Assembly: GCA_020636275.1 (NCBI GenBank)
Contig: JACJYD010000001.1
Coordinates: 682,001 to 746,000 of the forward strand
Direction of reading: 5' to 3'
Origin: Lewinellaceae bacterium
GTDB lineage: Bacteria; Bacteroidota; Bacteroidia; Chitinophagales; Saprospiraceae
DNA length: 64,000 nucleotides
The notes below the pieces were generated by a model that was given only the letters and a program-made list of their open reading frames with translations, did no database searches and was not told where the DNA came from. Position numbers and translations under genes: made by a program. Positions 35,261 through 45,352 of this stretch are shown here, one piece after another (positions within the stretch are counted from its first letter, which is position 1; the number at the start of each line of letters is the position of its first letter).

Positions 35261-38200
35261 ATGAGATTGTACCTACTCCTTATTAGTTTTCTTTGCTTGT
35301 CATCCATAGTCTTCAGTCAATCCTATTCCGGTTTTTGCGCGCAGGAGGAACTGCAGCAAGCTTTTTTTCGCGAAAATCCGGACCTGCTGAAGCGCTTTAA
35401 CAAGCTGGAAAGCCAGTACGAGGAGGCGGTGCAACAGGGCGACCGGCAACCGTTGCCGCCCTACACGCTGCCCGTCGTGGTGCATATCATCCACGACAAC
35501 GGGGCGGAGAATATTTCGGATGCGATGGTGCTGCAGGGCCTGGACCACCTCAACCAGGCCTATGCCAACATTGGCTACTACGACCAGAATACCGGCGTCA
35601 ATACCCAGATCCAGTTTTGCCTGGCCAAACGCGATCCCGACGGCAATGCCACCACCGGCATCAACCGCGTAGTGTCGCCTCTGACGGAGCTGAACTATAC
35701 GCTCCAGGACCTCGATCTCAAAAATTTGATCCGCTGGGATCCCTACCACTATATCAACATCTGGCTGGTGCGCGAGATCTGCAATAACAACGGCTGCAGC
35801 GTGGCCGGCTACGCTTATCTGCCCGGTGCGCACGGCGGCGCGCACGACGGCATCGTCATGGAAGCAAAATGGTTCGGCAGTTCGAACGGCAACTCGGGCG
35901 TACAGATCCACGAAATGGGGCACTACCTGGGGCTTTACCACACCTTCGAAGGCGGCTGCACCAACAACAACTGCCTGAGCGATGGCGACCGCGTCTGCGA
36001 TACTCCGCCCGATCAGTCGACCGTGCCGGTGCCTTGCGGCGGCTCCGCCAACAGTTGCTCGACCGATACCCAGTCGGGCTTCGCTACCGACCAGAACGAC
36101 ATGTTCTGGGACTATATGGACTACGGCAACTGGAACTGCTACTCGGCCTTCACCCAGGGGCAGGCCGACCGCATGGCCTTTTTTATCGACAACGTGCGCT
36201 ATAGCCTGCTCGAATCCGACGGTTGCCAGGACCCCTGCCTCAGCGCCATCACTGCCGGGTTCACCTCCTCGGCCAACCTGGTCGACATCGGTACTACAGT
36301 CAATTTTACCAATACCAGCGTCAATGCCACCGGCTACCAGTGGCTCGTCGATGGCGTACCCTTCGGCAACGGCCTGAACGCCTCCTACACCTTCAATACC
36401 CTCGGCACGTTTATCATTTCCCTCGAAACCACAAACGCCGACCCCAACTGCTTCGACAGCGTGCAGGATACGATCGAGGTGACCTGTCCGGTCATGGCGG
36501 CGTTCGAGCCGACCAACCTCTTTCCCTTGCCCGGCGAGATTGTCAATTTCGGAAATAATAGCAGCGGTGGAACCAACTTTAGTTGGTCCGTCAACGGAGG
36601 GGTTCAAGCTAACACCATGGCCTTTTCCTACGTCTTCCCTGCGGAAGGCGCCTATACGATCTGTCTCGAAGTCGACAACGGCCTTTGCTCGGATGAATAC
36701 TGCCAGTTGTTGTTTGCCTACAACAGCGGTACCGGCTGCGAATCCGGCTATCTGAAGATCCTCGGCTCCCAGGGCGTGGCGGAAGTTTCCAACCAGATCC
36801 TGATCGAGTCGAACGGAAATGCCCTGATCGGAGGCGGCGCCGGACAGGAATCCCTCCTGCTGGAAGTCGACGGCAGCGGGAATGTGATCTGGGAACGGGT
36901 GTTCAACATCATTCCGGGCGTGGAATTCATCCGCACGATGTTTATCGACGACCAGGGCTTTTTGGTCCTCGGCGGGCGCGACGACCTGGTGCAGCCGGAT
37001 TACCACTACCTCGGGAAATACGATCTGAACAACCAGTCCTGGGTCTGGCTCCGGACCTGGAACTCGAATTACTACCCCCGCATCGACGGCATGTTCCAAA
37101 ATCCGGCCAACGGCAATTACATCGCTTACGGGATGGTGGAAGCGGTCGGCAACGACCAGTATATCCTGGAGCTGGACCAGGCCACAGGGGCGCCCCTCTG
37201 GCAAAAGCAGTTCGACTTCGGCGGCACGACCGACCACCTGACCGAACATACGATTGTCGGCAACAAGGTCTATTTCGGCGGAGCCGTGCGCCATGCCGGC
37301 GGGGGGCTCGACAAGATCCGGGCCGCCATTCTGAAAACCGACTTCAATGGTAATATGGACTGGGAACGCCAGTATTTCAACACCCCCAACCAAACGGCCC
37401 GGACCTATGTCGTCGACCTCGCCTGGGAAGGCGATACGATCGTGGCCCTGGGCAGGGGCTCCTTTACCGGCAGCGATCTCACCATGGCCAGCGCCCATCT
37501 GTTCAAGACCGACCTCGACGGCAACCTGCTTTGGGGAAGAAGCTACCTGATCGGCGGCGGCACGGACGTATTTTCCACCCAACTCCTCCCCCTGCCCGAC
37601 GGTTATGTCTTGCAAGGCGACTACAAAAAGAACGGGATCGACGAGATCTTCTTTATCCGAACCGATAAATTGGGCAATGTCATCTGGGCCAAGGGCGTCG
37701 GCAATTCCGGCGCCGATTGGAGCACCTCGGCCTTGATCCACGACAACGCCATTTTCTTCACCGGCCGGACCGACGCGGTCGACGTGGGCGGGAGCACCGA
37801 TATTTTCTTCGGACGCATCCCGCTGGATGCCGCCAATCAAAACGACAGCTGCTCCTGGTTGCACGACCTGTACGTCAGCGCCTCCTATATTCAATACAAT
37901 TACGATCCGACGATCACCCTGACCCAGACCACTCCGGCAAATGTGTGGCAAAGCCAGACCGCAGGAGGCGAATCCATCACATCCGATATCCAGGACGTTC
38001 CCGGCTGCGCCTGCATCGATAGCATCCCCTGTGCCACTACCTATGTCAGGAGTCTCGGAGACCTGGGGCCCGAACAGGGGCGCCGCATCATTCCCGAGCC
38101 GGGTGGCGGCTTTCTGCTGGGAGGCAGCAAGGGCGACAGTTGTATGATCGCGTTGCTCGACAGCGATGGCCACCCCATCTGGCAACGGACGATCAAAGGG

Positions 38201-41200
38201 ACCAGTTTCCCTAACGAACGCATTTCCGACCTGCTGATCGATTCCGACCAACAGCTGATCGGCACCGCTACCGCCACTTCCGGGGTCAATACGACGGCGA
38301 ATTTTATCTTTAAATACGATTACCAAAACGACGCGCTGCACTGGCTTTGGGCGCCCACGACAGTGCCATTCAATACGGCCAGTTTGCTGAGCATCCAGGA
38401 GGCGGCGCCGGGCGGCAACTACCTCATAGCCGGTCAGACCGCCCCCAACAGCAACCCCGGTTCGGGTTGCGACGGGGTGCTCATGGAACTCGACCGCAAC
38501 ACCGGCGCCCAGGTCTGGATCCGGAATTACCACCTGGGCAGTTGCGAGACCTTTTCAAAAATTGTGGTCCATGCCAATACCATTTACGCTACCGGGCGAT
38601 ACAATTTTGCCGGCGGCGGTCTGGATAAAATGCGGGCAGGGGTCAGTCAGCTCGACCTGGCCGGGAATGAGCTCTGGTCGCGCCTCTACCTGGTCGACGT
38701 CAACACCAATGCCCGGCTTTATTCGGCTGATATGGTGATCGACAACGGGCTGGTCATCCCCTCTTTCGGCGATATGAACGGAACAAGCGCCAACGACGTA
38801 GAATTGCAGCTTTTCAAGACCGACTATTCCGGCAATATCCTCTGGGCGCAACAATTCGACATACCCGGAGGGAGTACCGAGCGCTTCGCCCGTTTGGTCA
38901 ACCTGCCCGACGGCTACCTCGCGCTGGGTACGTATAATATTTCCGGAAACGACGACGCCCTTTTTCTCCTGAAAACCGATAAGAACGGCGTGCTTCAGTG
39001 GTCGAAACGATACGGCGCCAACGGATCCGAGTTCGGCTACGACCTCCTCTACCAGGCAGGCTGGCTCTACCTGACCGGCTCGACCAACAACTTCGGGCCC
39101 GGCGGTATGGACGTGCTGCTGGCCCGCCTGACCCTCGACGGGCTCACCCCCGACTCCTGCGACGTCATCCAGGACCTTTCGATGGTACAAACCCCCATCA
39201 TCGATCCTTATGATGGCTTACATCCGCTCACGGTCTATACCCCCAATTGGCCGTTTTTCGACCCCGGATCGATCTTTCAACCTACAACCCTTCCGGAAAA
39301 CGTGCTCTGCGAAACACCTTGCGTCGACCCCTGTCTCGTGGCGCCTGACGCCTTCTTTCAGCTTCTGGCCGGCGCCTGCAACGGCGACTCGTTGAGCGTG
39401 ACGGTGGAAGTGTGCAACGAAGGAGAGGGCTTCCTGTATGCAGGCACTCCGGTGAATTTCTACGATGGCGATCCGGCAGGAGGCGCCGCATTGATCGGCA
39501 GCTACGGCCTCCCCGCCGATCTGGCCAAAGACAGCTGTCTCACCTGGACCTTCAACCTGGCGGCGGGGCCCAATACGACTATTTTTGCCTGGGTTAATGA
39601 CGAAACCGCTCCCGCCTTCGATGATATGGAATGTGATGTGGGTGATAACCTCGCCAGTTTCAGCGTGAATTACACGCCGCCGCTCCTCGATCTCGGCCCC
39701 GACACCATCATGTGCGGCTTCGGGGTGGTGAGCCTTGAAGCCAATCCCGGATTTGCCGGCTATCAGTGGCAGGACGGCTCGACCGGAGCCACCTACACCG
39801 CCCTGGAACCCGGGGCGCATTGGGTGACGGCGATCGACAGTTGCGGCGGCGTGCAGAGCGATACGGTGTGGATCACGGTTTACTCCTCCGCCCAGTCGTT
39901 CGATACCCTGTTTTTCTGCTCCGGTGATACGGTCCTGATCTTTGGAGACCCCGTCACCCAGGTAGGCGACTATACCGCCCTGCTTACCGGCTTTCATGGC
40001 TGCGACTCGCTGGCCACCATCACGCTGGTGGAACAAACCGATACGCTCTTTACCAATACCGCTGCCACCATCTGCTCCGATTCAACTGTCGTCTTTTTCG
40101 GACAAACACTGGACAGTAGCGGGGTCTATACCTATGTCGATTCATCCAGCACCTGCCTGAAAATAGACATGCTGACCCTGGAGGTACTGCCCGTCCAGGC
40201 CGTTTCCGAAACCTTGTCGACCTGCGCCAACGAACCCGTCGACGTCTTCGGCGTGCCCATCAGTGTGTCGGGGACCTATGTGCAAACTTTTGCTTCGCAA
40301 AACGGGTGCGACTCCGTCCACACCATCGTGTTGAATGTGCTCGACACAGTAGCCGTGACCGAGAACATCAGCACCTGCGTCGACCAGCCGGTGGTCATTT
40401 TCGGCCAGTCCACTACGGTGGCCGGCACCTACAGCCAGACGACAATGGGCTACAACGGCTGCGACTCCGTGCACACCGTCGTATTGGCGGTATTCGACAC
40501 GCTGAACATCCAGGAGACCCTGAGCATTTGCCAGGGTGAATCGGCTCAGATCTTCGGAGCGCCGGTGTCGGTGGCGGGTACATACAGCCAGCTATTCACC
40601 AGCATCCATGGGTGCGATTCGACCCATACGATCGTGCTGATCGTGGCGGATACTTCTTCCGTTATCGAAGAAATAACGACCTGTGCCAATGAACCGGTCG
40701 ATGTGTTTGGCGTGTCGACCAATGTTTCCGGAACGTATACCCAAACTTTCCAGAACGCAAGTGGCTGCGACTCGACCCATACGATCCAGCTGAGCGTGCT
40801 CGACACGCTGGCGACCAGTGAAGCGCTGACGACCTGCGCCAATGCGCCGGTCGACGTATACGGCGTGCCGACCAGTGTGTCCGGGACCTACGTACAGACC
40901 TTTTCCGCGCAAAACGGCTGCGACTCGGTCCATACCATCGTGCTGACTGTGTTAGATACCCTGACAACCAGCGAATCGCTGACCAGTTGCGACGGAGAGG
41001 GCGTGTTCATTTTCGGGACACTCGTATCCACCTCCGGCACCTACGCCCAGACCTTTACCTCCGCCAACGGCTGCGACTCGACGCATAGCGTTATGCTGAC
41101 CGTTTTTCCTCCGATCGACGTTTCGATCGAGGCGGGGGACGTGACCTGCTATGGGGATACGGATGGATCAGCCACCGTTACGTTCAGCGACCCGGGGCTG

Positions 41201-41875
41201 GTTTTTAGCCTGGACGGACAAAATTACAGTGCGCAAGTAAACTGGGGGAACCTGTCGCCCGGAGGATATACCCTCTATGCTCAGGATGCCGGCGGGTGCA
41301 TCCTGGAAACCGACTTTACCATTGGTCAGCCGGCGCCGGTCAACGTGCTGTTGCCACCGGGTCTGACGCTGGAGTTGGGGCAGTCGGAACAATTATCGGC
41401 CACCGTGACCCCGCCGGGCGGGGTGTATGTGTATGCCTGGAGCCCACCGGGCGGATTGAGTTGTACGGATTGTCCGGATCCCCTGGCACAGCCGGGGGCG
41501 ACGACCACCTACCTGTTGATCGTGACCGATACGCTGGGTTGTACGGCCCAGGCCAGTATCGTGATCACCGTGGAGCGCAATCAGCGGGTATACATCCCGA
41601 ATATTTTCAGTCCCAACGCCGATGGGCTCAACGACGTCTTCACGGTGTTTGGCGGGCCCGAGGTACAGCGCATTCGCACCTTGATGATCTTCGACCGGTG
41701 GGGCGAGAAAGTCTTCGAAGGCGTCGACCTGCGTCCCAACGACCTGGGGCAGGGTTGGGACGGCACCTTCCGGGGCAAGTCGATGAATCCCGGCGTATTC
41801 GGTTATTTGGCCGAACTGGAATTTGCCGACGGGATCGTGTTGGTATTCAATGGGAGCTTGACGCTGGTGCGTTGA
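35261..41875 (+). CDS. Secreted M43 (cytophagalysin-like) metallopeptidase with T9SS type B sorting domain
   Basis: 2204 residues with a signal peptide (SSIVFSQS). The M43 domain holds the zinc motif HEMGHYLGLYH (217-227) followed by GDRVCDTPPD. Two PKD-like domains follow (ITAGFTSSANLVDIGTTVNF...), then two long propeller-like regions with GxDxIxxxRxDxxGNxxW-type motifs, a CARDB-like domain, eight tandem units of 51 residues (39.9-41.1 kb; consensus C..EPV..FG..V..SGTY.QTF...GCDS.HTI.L.V.DT) and the gliding-associated C-terminal domain IPNIFSPNADGLND...FDRWGEKVFE...WDGTFRG. It is exported by T9SS and anchored or released at the surface; peptide or adhesive roles both fit. Same orientation as the giant before it, but separated by 151 bases. 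Confidence 0.9.
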   Translation: MRLYLLLISFLCLSSIVFSQSYSGFCAQEELQQAFFRENPDLLKRFNKLESQYEEAVQQGDRQPLPPYTLPVVVHIIHDNGAENISDAMVLQGLDHLNQAYANIGYYDQNTGVNTQIQFCLAKRDPDGNATTGINRVVSPLTELNYTLQDLDLKNLIRWDPYHYINIWLVREICNNNGCSVAGYAYLPGAHGGAHDGIVMEAKWFGSSNGNSGVQIHEMGHYLGLYHTFEGGCTNNNCLSDGDRVCDTPPDQSTVPVPCGGSANSCSTDTQSGFATDQNDMFWDYMDYGNWNCYSAFTQGQADRMAFFIDNVRYSLLESDGCQDPCLSAITAGFTSSANLVDIGTTVNFTNTSVNATGYQWLVDGVPFGNGLNASYTFNTLGTFIISLETTNADPNCFDSVQDTIEVTCPVMAAFEPTNLFPLPGEIVNFGNNSSGGTNFSWSVNGGVQANTMAFSYVFPAEGAYTICLEVDNGLCSDEYCQLLFAYNSGTGCESGYLKILGSQGVAEVSNQILIESNGNALIGGGAGQESLLLEVDGSGNVIWERVFNIIPGVEFIRTMFIDDQGFLVLGGRDDLVQPDYHYLGKYDLNNQSWVWLRTWNSNYYPRIDGMFQNPANGNYIAYGMVEAVGNDQYILELDQATGAPLWQKQFDFGGTTDHLTEHTIVGNKVYFGGAVRHAGGGLDKIRAAILKTDFNGNMDWERQYFNTPNQTARTYVVDLAWEGDTIVALGRGSFTGSDLTMASAHLFKTDLDGNLLWGRSYLIGGGTDVFSTQLLPLPDGYVLQGDYKKNGIDEIFFIRTDKLGNVIWAKGVGNSGADWSTSALIHDNAIFFTGRTDAVDVGGSTDIFFGRIPLDAANQNDSCSWLHDLYVSASYIQYNYDPTITLTQTTPANVWQSQTAGGESITSDIQDVPGCACIDSIPCATTYVRSLGDLGPEQGRRIIPEPGGGFLLGGSKGDSCMIALLDSDGHPIWQRTIKGTSFPNERISDLLIDSDQQLIGTATATSGVNTTANFIFKYDYQNDALHWLWAPTTVPFNTASLLSIQEAAPGGNYLIAGQTAPNSNPGSGCDGVLMELDRNTGAQVWIRNYHLGSCETFSKIVVHANTIYATGRYNFAGGGLDKMRAGVSQLDLAGNELWSRLYLVDVNTNARLYSADMVIDNGLVIPSFGDMNGTSANDVELQLFKTDYSGNILWAQQFDIPGGSTERFARLVNLPDGYLALGTYNISGNDDALFLLKTDKNGVLQWSKRYGANGSEFGYDLLYQAGWLYLTGSTNNFGPGGMDVLLARLTLDGLTPDSCDVIQDLSMVQTPIIDPYDGLHPLTVYTPNWPFFDPGSIFQPTTLPENVLCETPCVDPCLVAPDAFFQLLAGACNGDSLSVTVEVCNEGEGFLYAGTPVNFYDGDPAGGAALIGSYGLPADLAKDSCLTWTFNLAAGPNTTIFAWVNDETAPAFDDMECDVGDNLASFSVNYTPPLLDLGPDTIMCGFGVVSLEANPGFAGYQWQDGSTGATYTALEPGAHWVTAIDSCGGVQSDTVWITVYSSAQSFDTLFFCSGDTVLIFGDPVTQVGDYTALLTGFHGCDSLATITLVEQTDTLFTNTAATICSDSTVVFFGQTLDSSGVYTYVDSSSTCLKIDMLTLEVLPVQAVSETLSTCANEPVDVFGVPISVSGTYVQTFASQNGCDSVHTIVLNVLDTVAVTENISTCVDQPVVIFGQSTTVAGTYSQTTMGYNGCDSVHTVVLAVFDTLNIQETLSICQGESAQIFGAPVSVAGTYSQLFTSIHGCDSTHTIVLIVADTSSVIEEITTCANEPVDVFGVSTNVSGTYTQTFQNASGCDSTHTIQLSVLDTLATSEALTTCANAPVDVYGVPTSVSGTYVQTFSAQNGCDSVHTIVLTVLDTLTTSESLTSCDGEGVFIFGTLVSTSGTYAQTFTSANGCDSTHSVMLTVFPPIDVSIEAGDVTCYGDTDGSATVTFSDPGLVFSLDGQNYSAQVNWGNLSPGGYTLYAQDAGGCILETDFTIGQPAPVNVLLPPGLTLELGQSEQLSATVTPPGGVYVYAWSPPGGLSCTDCPDPLAQPGATTTYLLIVTDTLGCTAQASIVITVERNQRVYIPNIFSPNADGLNDVFTVFGGPEVQRIRTLMIFDRWGEKVFEGVDLRPNDLGQGWDGTFRGKSMNPGVFGYLAELEFADGIVLVFNGSLTLVR

Positions 41876-41878
41876 CCC

Positions 41879-43177
41879 CTATTCCGCCTTTCTCGGCGGC
41901 CGCCTGCGTTTTTTCCGCTGACCACCGCCATCCTGCCGGCCTTGCTGGCCTTGACCGCCCTGTGGTCTTTGCCCACCGCGACCTCGGCCACGACTGCCAC
42001 CACGACCGCCACTGCGGTCGGAGCCCTGACCGCGGACGGATCCGGCGGCTTTCAGCTCCTCCGGCAATTCCTGCCGGCGCACCTTCATGCCCATGAGGGC
42101 CTCGATGCGGTCGAAGCTTCGGAAATCCTTGCGGTTGATAAAAGTTATGGCGATACCGGAGGCCTCTGCCCGGGCCGTGCGGCCGATCCGGTGCACGTAA
42201 TCTTCCGGGTCGGAAGGCACATCGAAATTGAGCACGAGGTCGATCCCTTTGACATCGATGCCCCGCGACAACACGTCGGTAGCCACGACGATGGGAAGGG
42301 TGCCGTTTCGGAAAGCCAGGAGGCGCTCCTCGCGTTCGGACTGTTGGAGGTCGGAGTGGATCGCTTCGACTTTCAGTCCGTGCTTGCTCAGGCGGCGGGC
42401 CAGTTCGGCGACCATTTTCTTGGTACCTGCGAAGATGAGCACGCGCTTGAGGTTTTTCTTGTCGGATAGCAGGTGTTCGGCCAGTTTCAGTTTGCCCAGA
42501 TCTTCGATCTCATAGGCGATCTGCATGATATTTTCTGCCGGTTTCGAAATGGCGATGCTCACTTCCTCTGGATTGCGGAGCAATTGCTTGGCAAAGCGGC
42601 GGATATCCTCGGGCATGGTGGCTGAAAACAGCAAGGTCTGCCGGGTGCGCGGGATCCGGTTTACGATCTTCATGATGTCGGGCGCAAAACCCATGTCGAG
42701 CATGCGGTCGGCCTCGTCAAGCACCAGGTGTTTGACCGTACTGAGGTCCACATTGCCCAGGTCGAGGTGGGCGATAAAGCGGCCGGGAGTGGCTACCACG
42801 ATGGAAGCGCCTGATTTCATGGCCTTTTTCTCCTGTTCCATCGAATGCCCGTCGCGGCCGCCATAAACGGCGATCACACTGGTGTTCGTAAAGTATGCAA
42901 ACCCTTCGAGCTGTTGATCGACCTGCATGACCAGCTCCCGCGTGGGGCCGAGGATCAGGGTATCAATGCCGTGTGATTCAGATACGGTGATATGGTGGAG
43001 AACGGGAAGAATGTAGGCTGCTGTTTTGCCCGTGCCCGTCTGGGCGCAGGCCATGATGTCTTTCCCCTCTAAAATGACGGGGATCGCTTGCTCCTGAACA
43101 GGGGTGGCTTCTTTAAAGCCCATGGCATCCAGTCCCTCCAGGAGCGCGTCGTCTAGTCCGAATTCTGAGAATTTCAA
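41879..43177 (-). CDS. DEAD-box ATP-dependent RNA helicase
   Basis: 432 residues, RhlE/DeaD-like. Motifs in order: Q motif region FKEATPVQEQAIPVIL, I AQTGTGKTAA, Ia PTRELV, II VLDEADRML, III SATMP, IV VLIFAGTKK, V VATDVLSRGIDV, VI HRIGRTARA. The tail (~375-432) is Arg/Gly/Gln-rich (SGGRGGSRGRGRGGQRP) and Lys-rich at the end, as in Bacteroidota cold-shock-type helicases, and should bind RNA. Unwinds structured RNA, for instance in ribosome assembly. Converges on the M43 peptidase with three bases between the stops. Confidence 0.95.
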   Translation of the reverse strand: MKFSEFGLDDALLEGLDAMGFKEATPVQEQAIPVILEGKDIMACAQTGTGKTAAYILPVLHHITVSESHGIDTLILGPTRELVMQVDQQLEGFAYFTNTSVIAVYGGRDGHSMEQEKKAMKSGASIVVATPGRFIAHLDLGNVDLSTVKHLVLDEADRMLDMGFAPDIMKIVNRIPRTRQTLLFSATMPEDIRRFAKQLLRNPEEVSIAISKPAENIMQIAYEIEDLGKLKLAEHLLSDKKNLKRVLIFAGTKKMVAELARRLSKHGLKVEAIHSDLQQSEREERLLAFRNGTLPIVVATDVLSRGIDVKGIDLVLNFDVPSDPEDYVHRIGRTARAEASGIAITFINRKDFRSFDRIEALMGMKVRRQELPEELKAAGSVRGQGSDRSGGRGGSRGRGRGGQRPQGGQGQQGRQDGGGQRKKRRRPPRKAE

Positions 43178-43215
43178 ATTGTCGAGTGTTTCTGTTATTT
43201 AATGGAGATAACAAC

Positions 43216-43248
43216 AAGTGACCGGGTGACTTAGTCACCCGGTCACTT
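43216..43248. repeat. Perfect hairpin AAGTGACCGGGTGAC with TTA loop
   Basis: 15-bp arms (43216-43230 and 43234-43248) flank TTA. It lies 38 bases upstream of the helicase start, in its leader or promoter region. The GGTGACTTAGTCACC centre matches that of the hairpin at 43415-43449, so the two are relatives. Confidence 0.8.
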
Positions 43249-43414
43249 AGGTTTCGGGAAGGCCCAAAAGTTCCCCAGTGGGCTGCAATTTACAGAAAAA
43301 ATTCGGCACTTGGCAAAAAGTATTGATAAATAGGGGGTTAAGCAACCAGAAGAATGCCATGGTACGATAAAAAGTCGGTTCGGAAGAACGGAGAAGTGGG
43401 GATTTGCTTTTACC

Positions 43415-43449
43415 TTAGTGAGGGGGTGACTAAGTCACCCCCTCACTAA
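43415..43449. repeat. Perfect hairpin TTAGTGAGGGGGTGAC with TAA loop
   Basis: 16-bp arms (43415-43430 and 43434-43449) flank TAA, 22 bases before the start of the GH13 gene. It is a variant of 43216-43248. The 294-base gap between the divergent helicase and GH13 genes contains only these two hairpins. Confidence 0.8.
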
Positions 43450-43471
43450 TCAACTAACCAAGCAACGCGCC

Positions 43472-45352
43472 ATGAAAAATTACCTCTTACTCCTGGCCCT
43501 TTCCCTTCTCTTCCTCCACTGCCAACCATCAGAAAAACAGGATGTTCAGCCCCAGGTACCTGCCTGGGCCCAGGATGCCATCTGGTACCAGATCTTCGTG
43601 GAGCGTTTTCGCAACGGGGATCCCGGCAACGATCCTACTCCCGAAAGCATGACCGGAGGGTACCGGATCAGTGTGCCGCCTTCCTGGCAACCGACGCCCT
43701 GGGGGCAAGACTGGTATGCCCCGGACCCCTGGTTTGAGGAGTGCCGGGCCACCGATTTCTATCGCCGCGTCCAATTGCGGCGCTACGGGGGCGACCTGCA
43801 AGGCGTGCTCGACCAGATCGACTATATCCAGGCCCTGGGCGTCAATGCGATCTACTTCAACCCGCTCAATGACGCCCCTTCCCTGCATAAATACGACGCC
43901 AGGAACTACCGCCACATCGACCGGAATTTCGGTCCCGATCCGCAGGGCGACGCGGCTTTGATCGACTCCGAAACGCCCAACGATCCGGCTACCTGGCAGT
44001 GGACGGCTGCCGATCAGCTATTCCTGAAAATCGTCGATGCCTTCCATCAGCGCGGCATCCGGGTTATCCTCGATTACTCCTGGAACCACACGGCGCCCGG
44101 CTTCTGGGCCATGGAAGACATCCGGAAGAACGGACCGGAGTCGCACTTTACCGACTGGTACCACATCCTGAAATACGACGACCCGGCAACGCCGGAAGAT
44201 GAATTCGACTACGAAGGCTGGGCGGGGTATAAAGGCATGCCCGTGTTTAATAAAACCATTGTCCCCCCGGATGATAAGGAGATGCCATTCGAAGGAAATC
44301 TGGCCTCCGAGTCGCTCAAACAACACATCTTTAACGTAAGCCGGCGCTGGCTCGACCCCAATGGCGACGGCAACCCGGCCGACGGGATCGACGGTTTCCG
44401 CCTCGATGTGGCGGGAGAGATCCCCATGGGCTTTTGGCGGGAGTACCGGGAGCAGGTGCGCCGCATCAACCCGGAAGCCTACCTCGTGGGCGAGATCTGG
44501 TGGCTGCATTGGCCCGATTCTTTCTGCGATCCCGCCCCTTTCCTGCAGGGCGATCAATTTGACGCCGTGATGAATTACCGCTGGTACCTGATCGCGCGGG
44601 GACTTTTCGCCCAGGCCGAACCGGTCGTGAAGCCCAGCGAATTTGTCCGGCAATGGGAAGCCCAGATCCAGGGCATCCGGCCGGAATACCAGAGAGCCAT
44701 GATGAACGTGGCCGCCAGCCATGACTCCCCGCGCCTGAGCACCTCCCTTTTCAATAAAACCAGATACAAATACCAGGCAAAACCCAGCGAAAACCCGGAT
44801 TACAAGATCCAAAAGCCCGACGCCCGCACCCGTGTCGAACAGCAATTGTTGCTGCTCCATCAGTTTACCTGGCTGGGCGGTCCCCATATCTGGAATGGCG
44901 ACGAAGTGGGCATGTGGGGCGCCGACGATCCCGACTGCCGGAAGCCGATGGTGTGGCAAGACCTGGATTACGAGGTGGAACGCACCCACTACCTGCCTGG
45001 TGTGGAGCGTAATCCCGATATCGTCAGCGTAGACCGGGAATTATTGGTCTACTACCAGGCGCTCGCCCGGCTGCGGCACGATCATCCCGCGTTGGCCCGG
45101 GGCGATATGCAGTTTCTCCTGGCTGAGGACGAGCCAATGACCCTGGCCTATCAGCGATCCGGAGAAGGGGAGACCCTCATCGTGGCCTTTAACCTGTCTG
45201 AGGAAACCCAAACCCTTTCCATCCCGGTGACCGGCGAAAAAGAATGGAAGGCCGTCTTTCCGGTGTCCGGAAATAGCTACGCAGCCGAAGGAGGACTTCT
45301 GAAAGTCGAATTGGGCGCGATGCAAGGGGTCGTGCTTCAGTCGGCTAAATGA
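43472..45352 (+). CDS. GH13 alpha-amylase-family lipoprotein
   Basis: 626 residues with a lipoprotein signal (LALSLLFLHC, Cys17). The GH13 barrel starts WYQIFVERFRNGDPGNDP; conserved regions are VIFDxxWNH-like VILDYSWNHT, GFRLDVAGE with nucleophile Asp312, YLVGEIWW with acid Glu341, and SHDSPR with Asp418. The pattern, including the phrase GGDLQGVLDQIDYIQALGVN, is near cyclomaltodextrinase/neopullulanase-type glycosidases, so it cuts alpha-glucans in the periplasm or at the outer membrane. The C-terminal ~80 residues form a beta-sandwich. Its last 8 bases overlap the converging amidase gene. Confidence 0.92.
   Translation: MKNYLLLLALSLLFLHCQPSEKQDVQPQVPAWAQDAIWYQIFVERFRNGDPGNDPTPESMTGGYRISVPPSWQPTPWGQDWYAPDPWFEECRATDFYRRVQLRRYGGDLQGVLDQIDYIQALGVNAIYFNPLNDAPSLHKYDARNYRHIDRNFGPDPQGDAALIDSETPNDPATWQWTAADQLFLKIVDAFHQRGIRVILDYSWNHTAPGFWAMEDIRKNGPESHFTDWYHILKYDDPATPEDEFDYEGWAGYKGMPVFNKTIVPPDDKEMPFEGNLASESLKQHIFNVSRRWLDPNGDGNPADGIDGFRLDVAGEIPMGFWREYREQVRRINPEAYLVGEIWWLHWPDSFCDPAPFLQGDQFDAVMNYRWYLIARGLFAQAEPVVKPSEFVRQWEAQIQGIRPEYQRAMMNVAASHDSPRLSTSLFNKTRYKYQAKPSENPDYKIQKPDARTRVEQQLLLLHQFTWLGGPHIWNGDEVGMWGADDPDCRKPMVWQDLDYEVERTHYLPGVERNPDIVSVDRELLVYYQALARLRHDHPALARGDMQFLLAEDEPMTLAYQRSGEGETLIVAFNLSEETQTLSIPVTGEKEWKAVFPVSGNSYAAEGGLLKVELGAMQGVVLQSAK

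Noticed and set aside
35300..38533. 1077-codon reverse frame inside the M43 peptidase
   Set aside because: Shadow of a GC-rich coding region; Val/Gly/Asp-rich with no start context or domain.
39900..41105. CRISPR-like tandem repeat
   Set aside because: The ~153-base period is an in-frame protein repeat with GCDS.HT motifs; units have no spacers and diverge as coding sequence.
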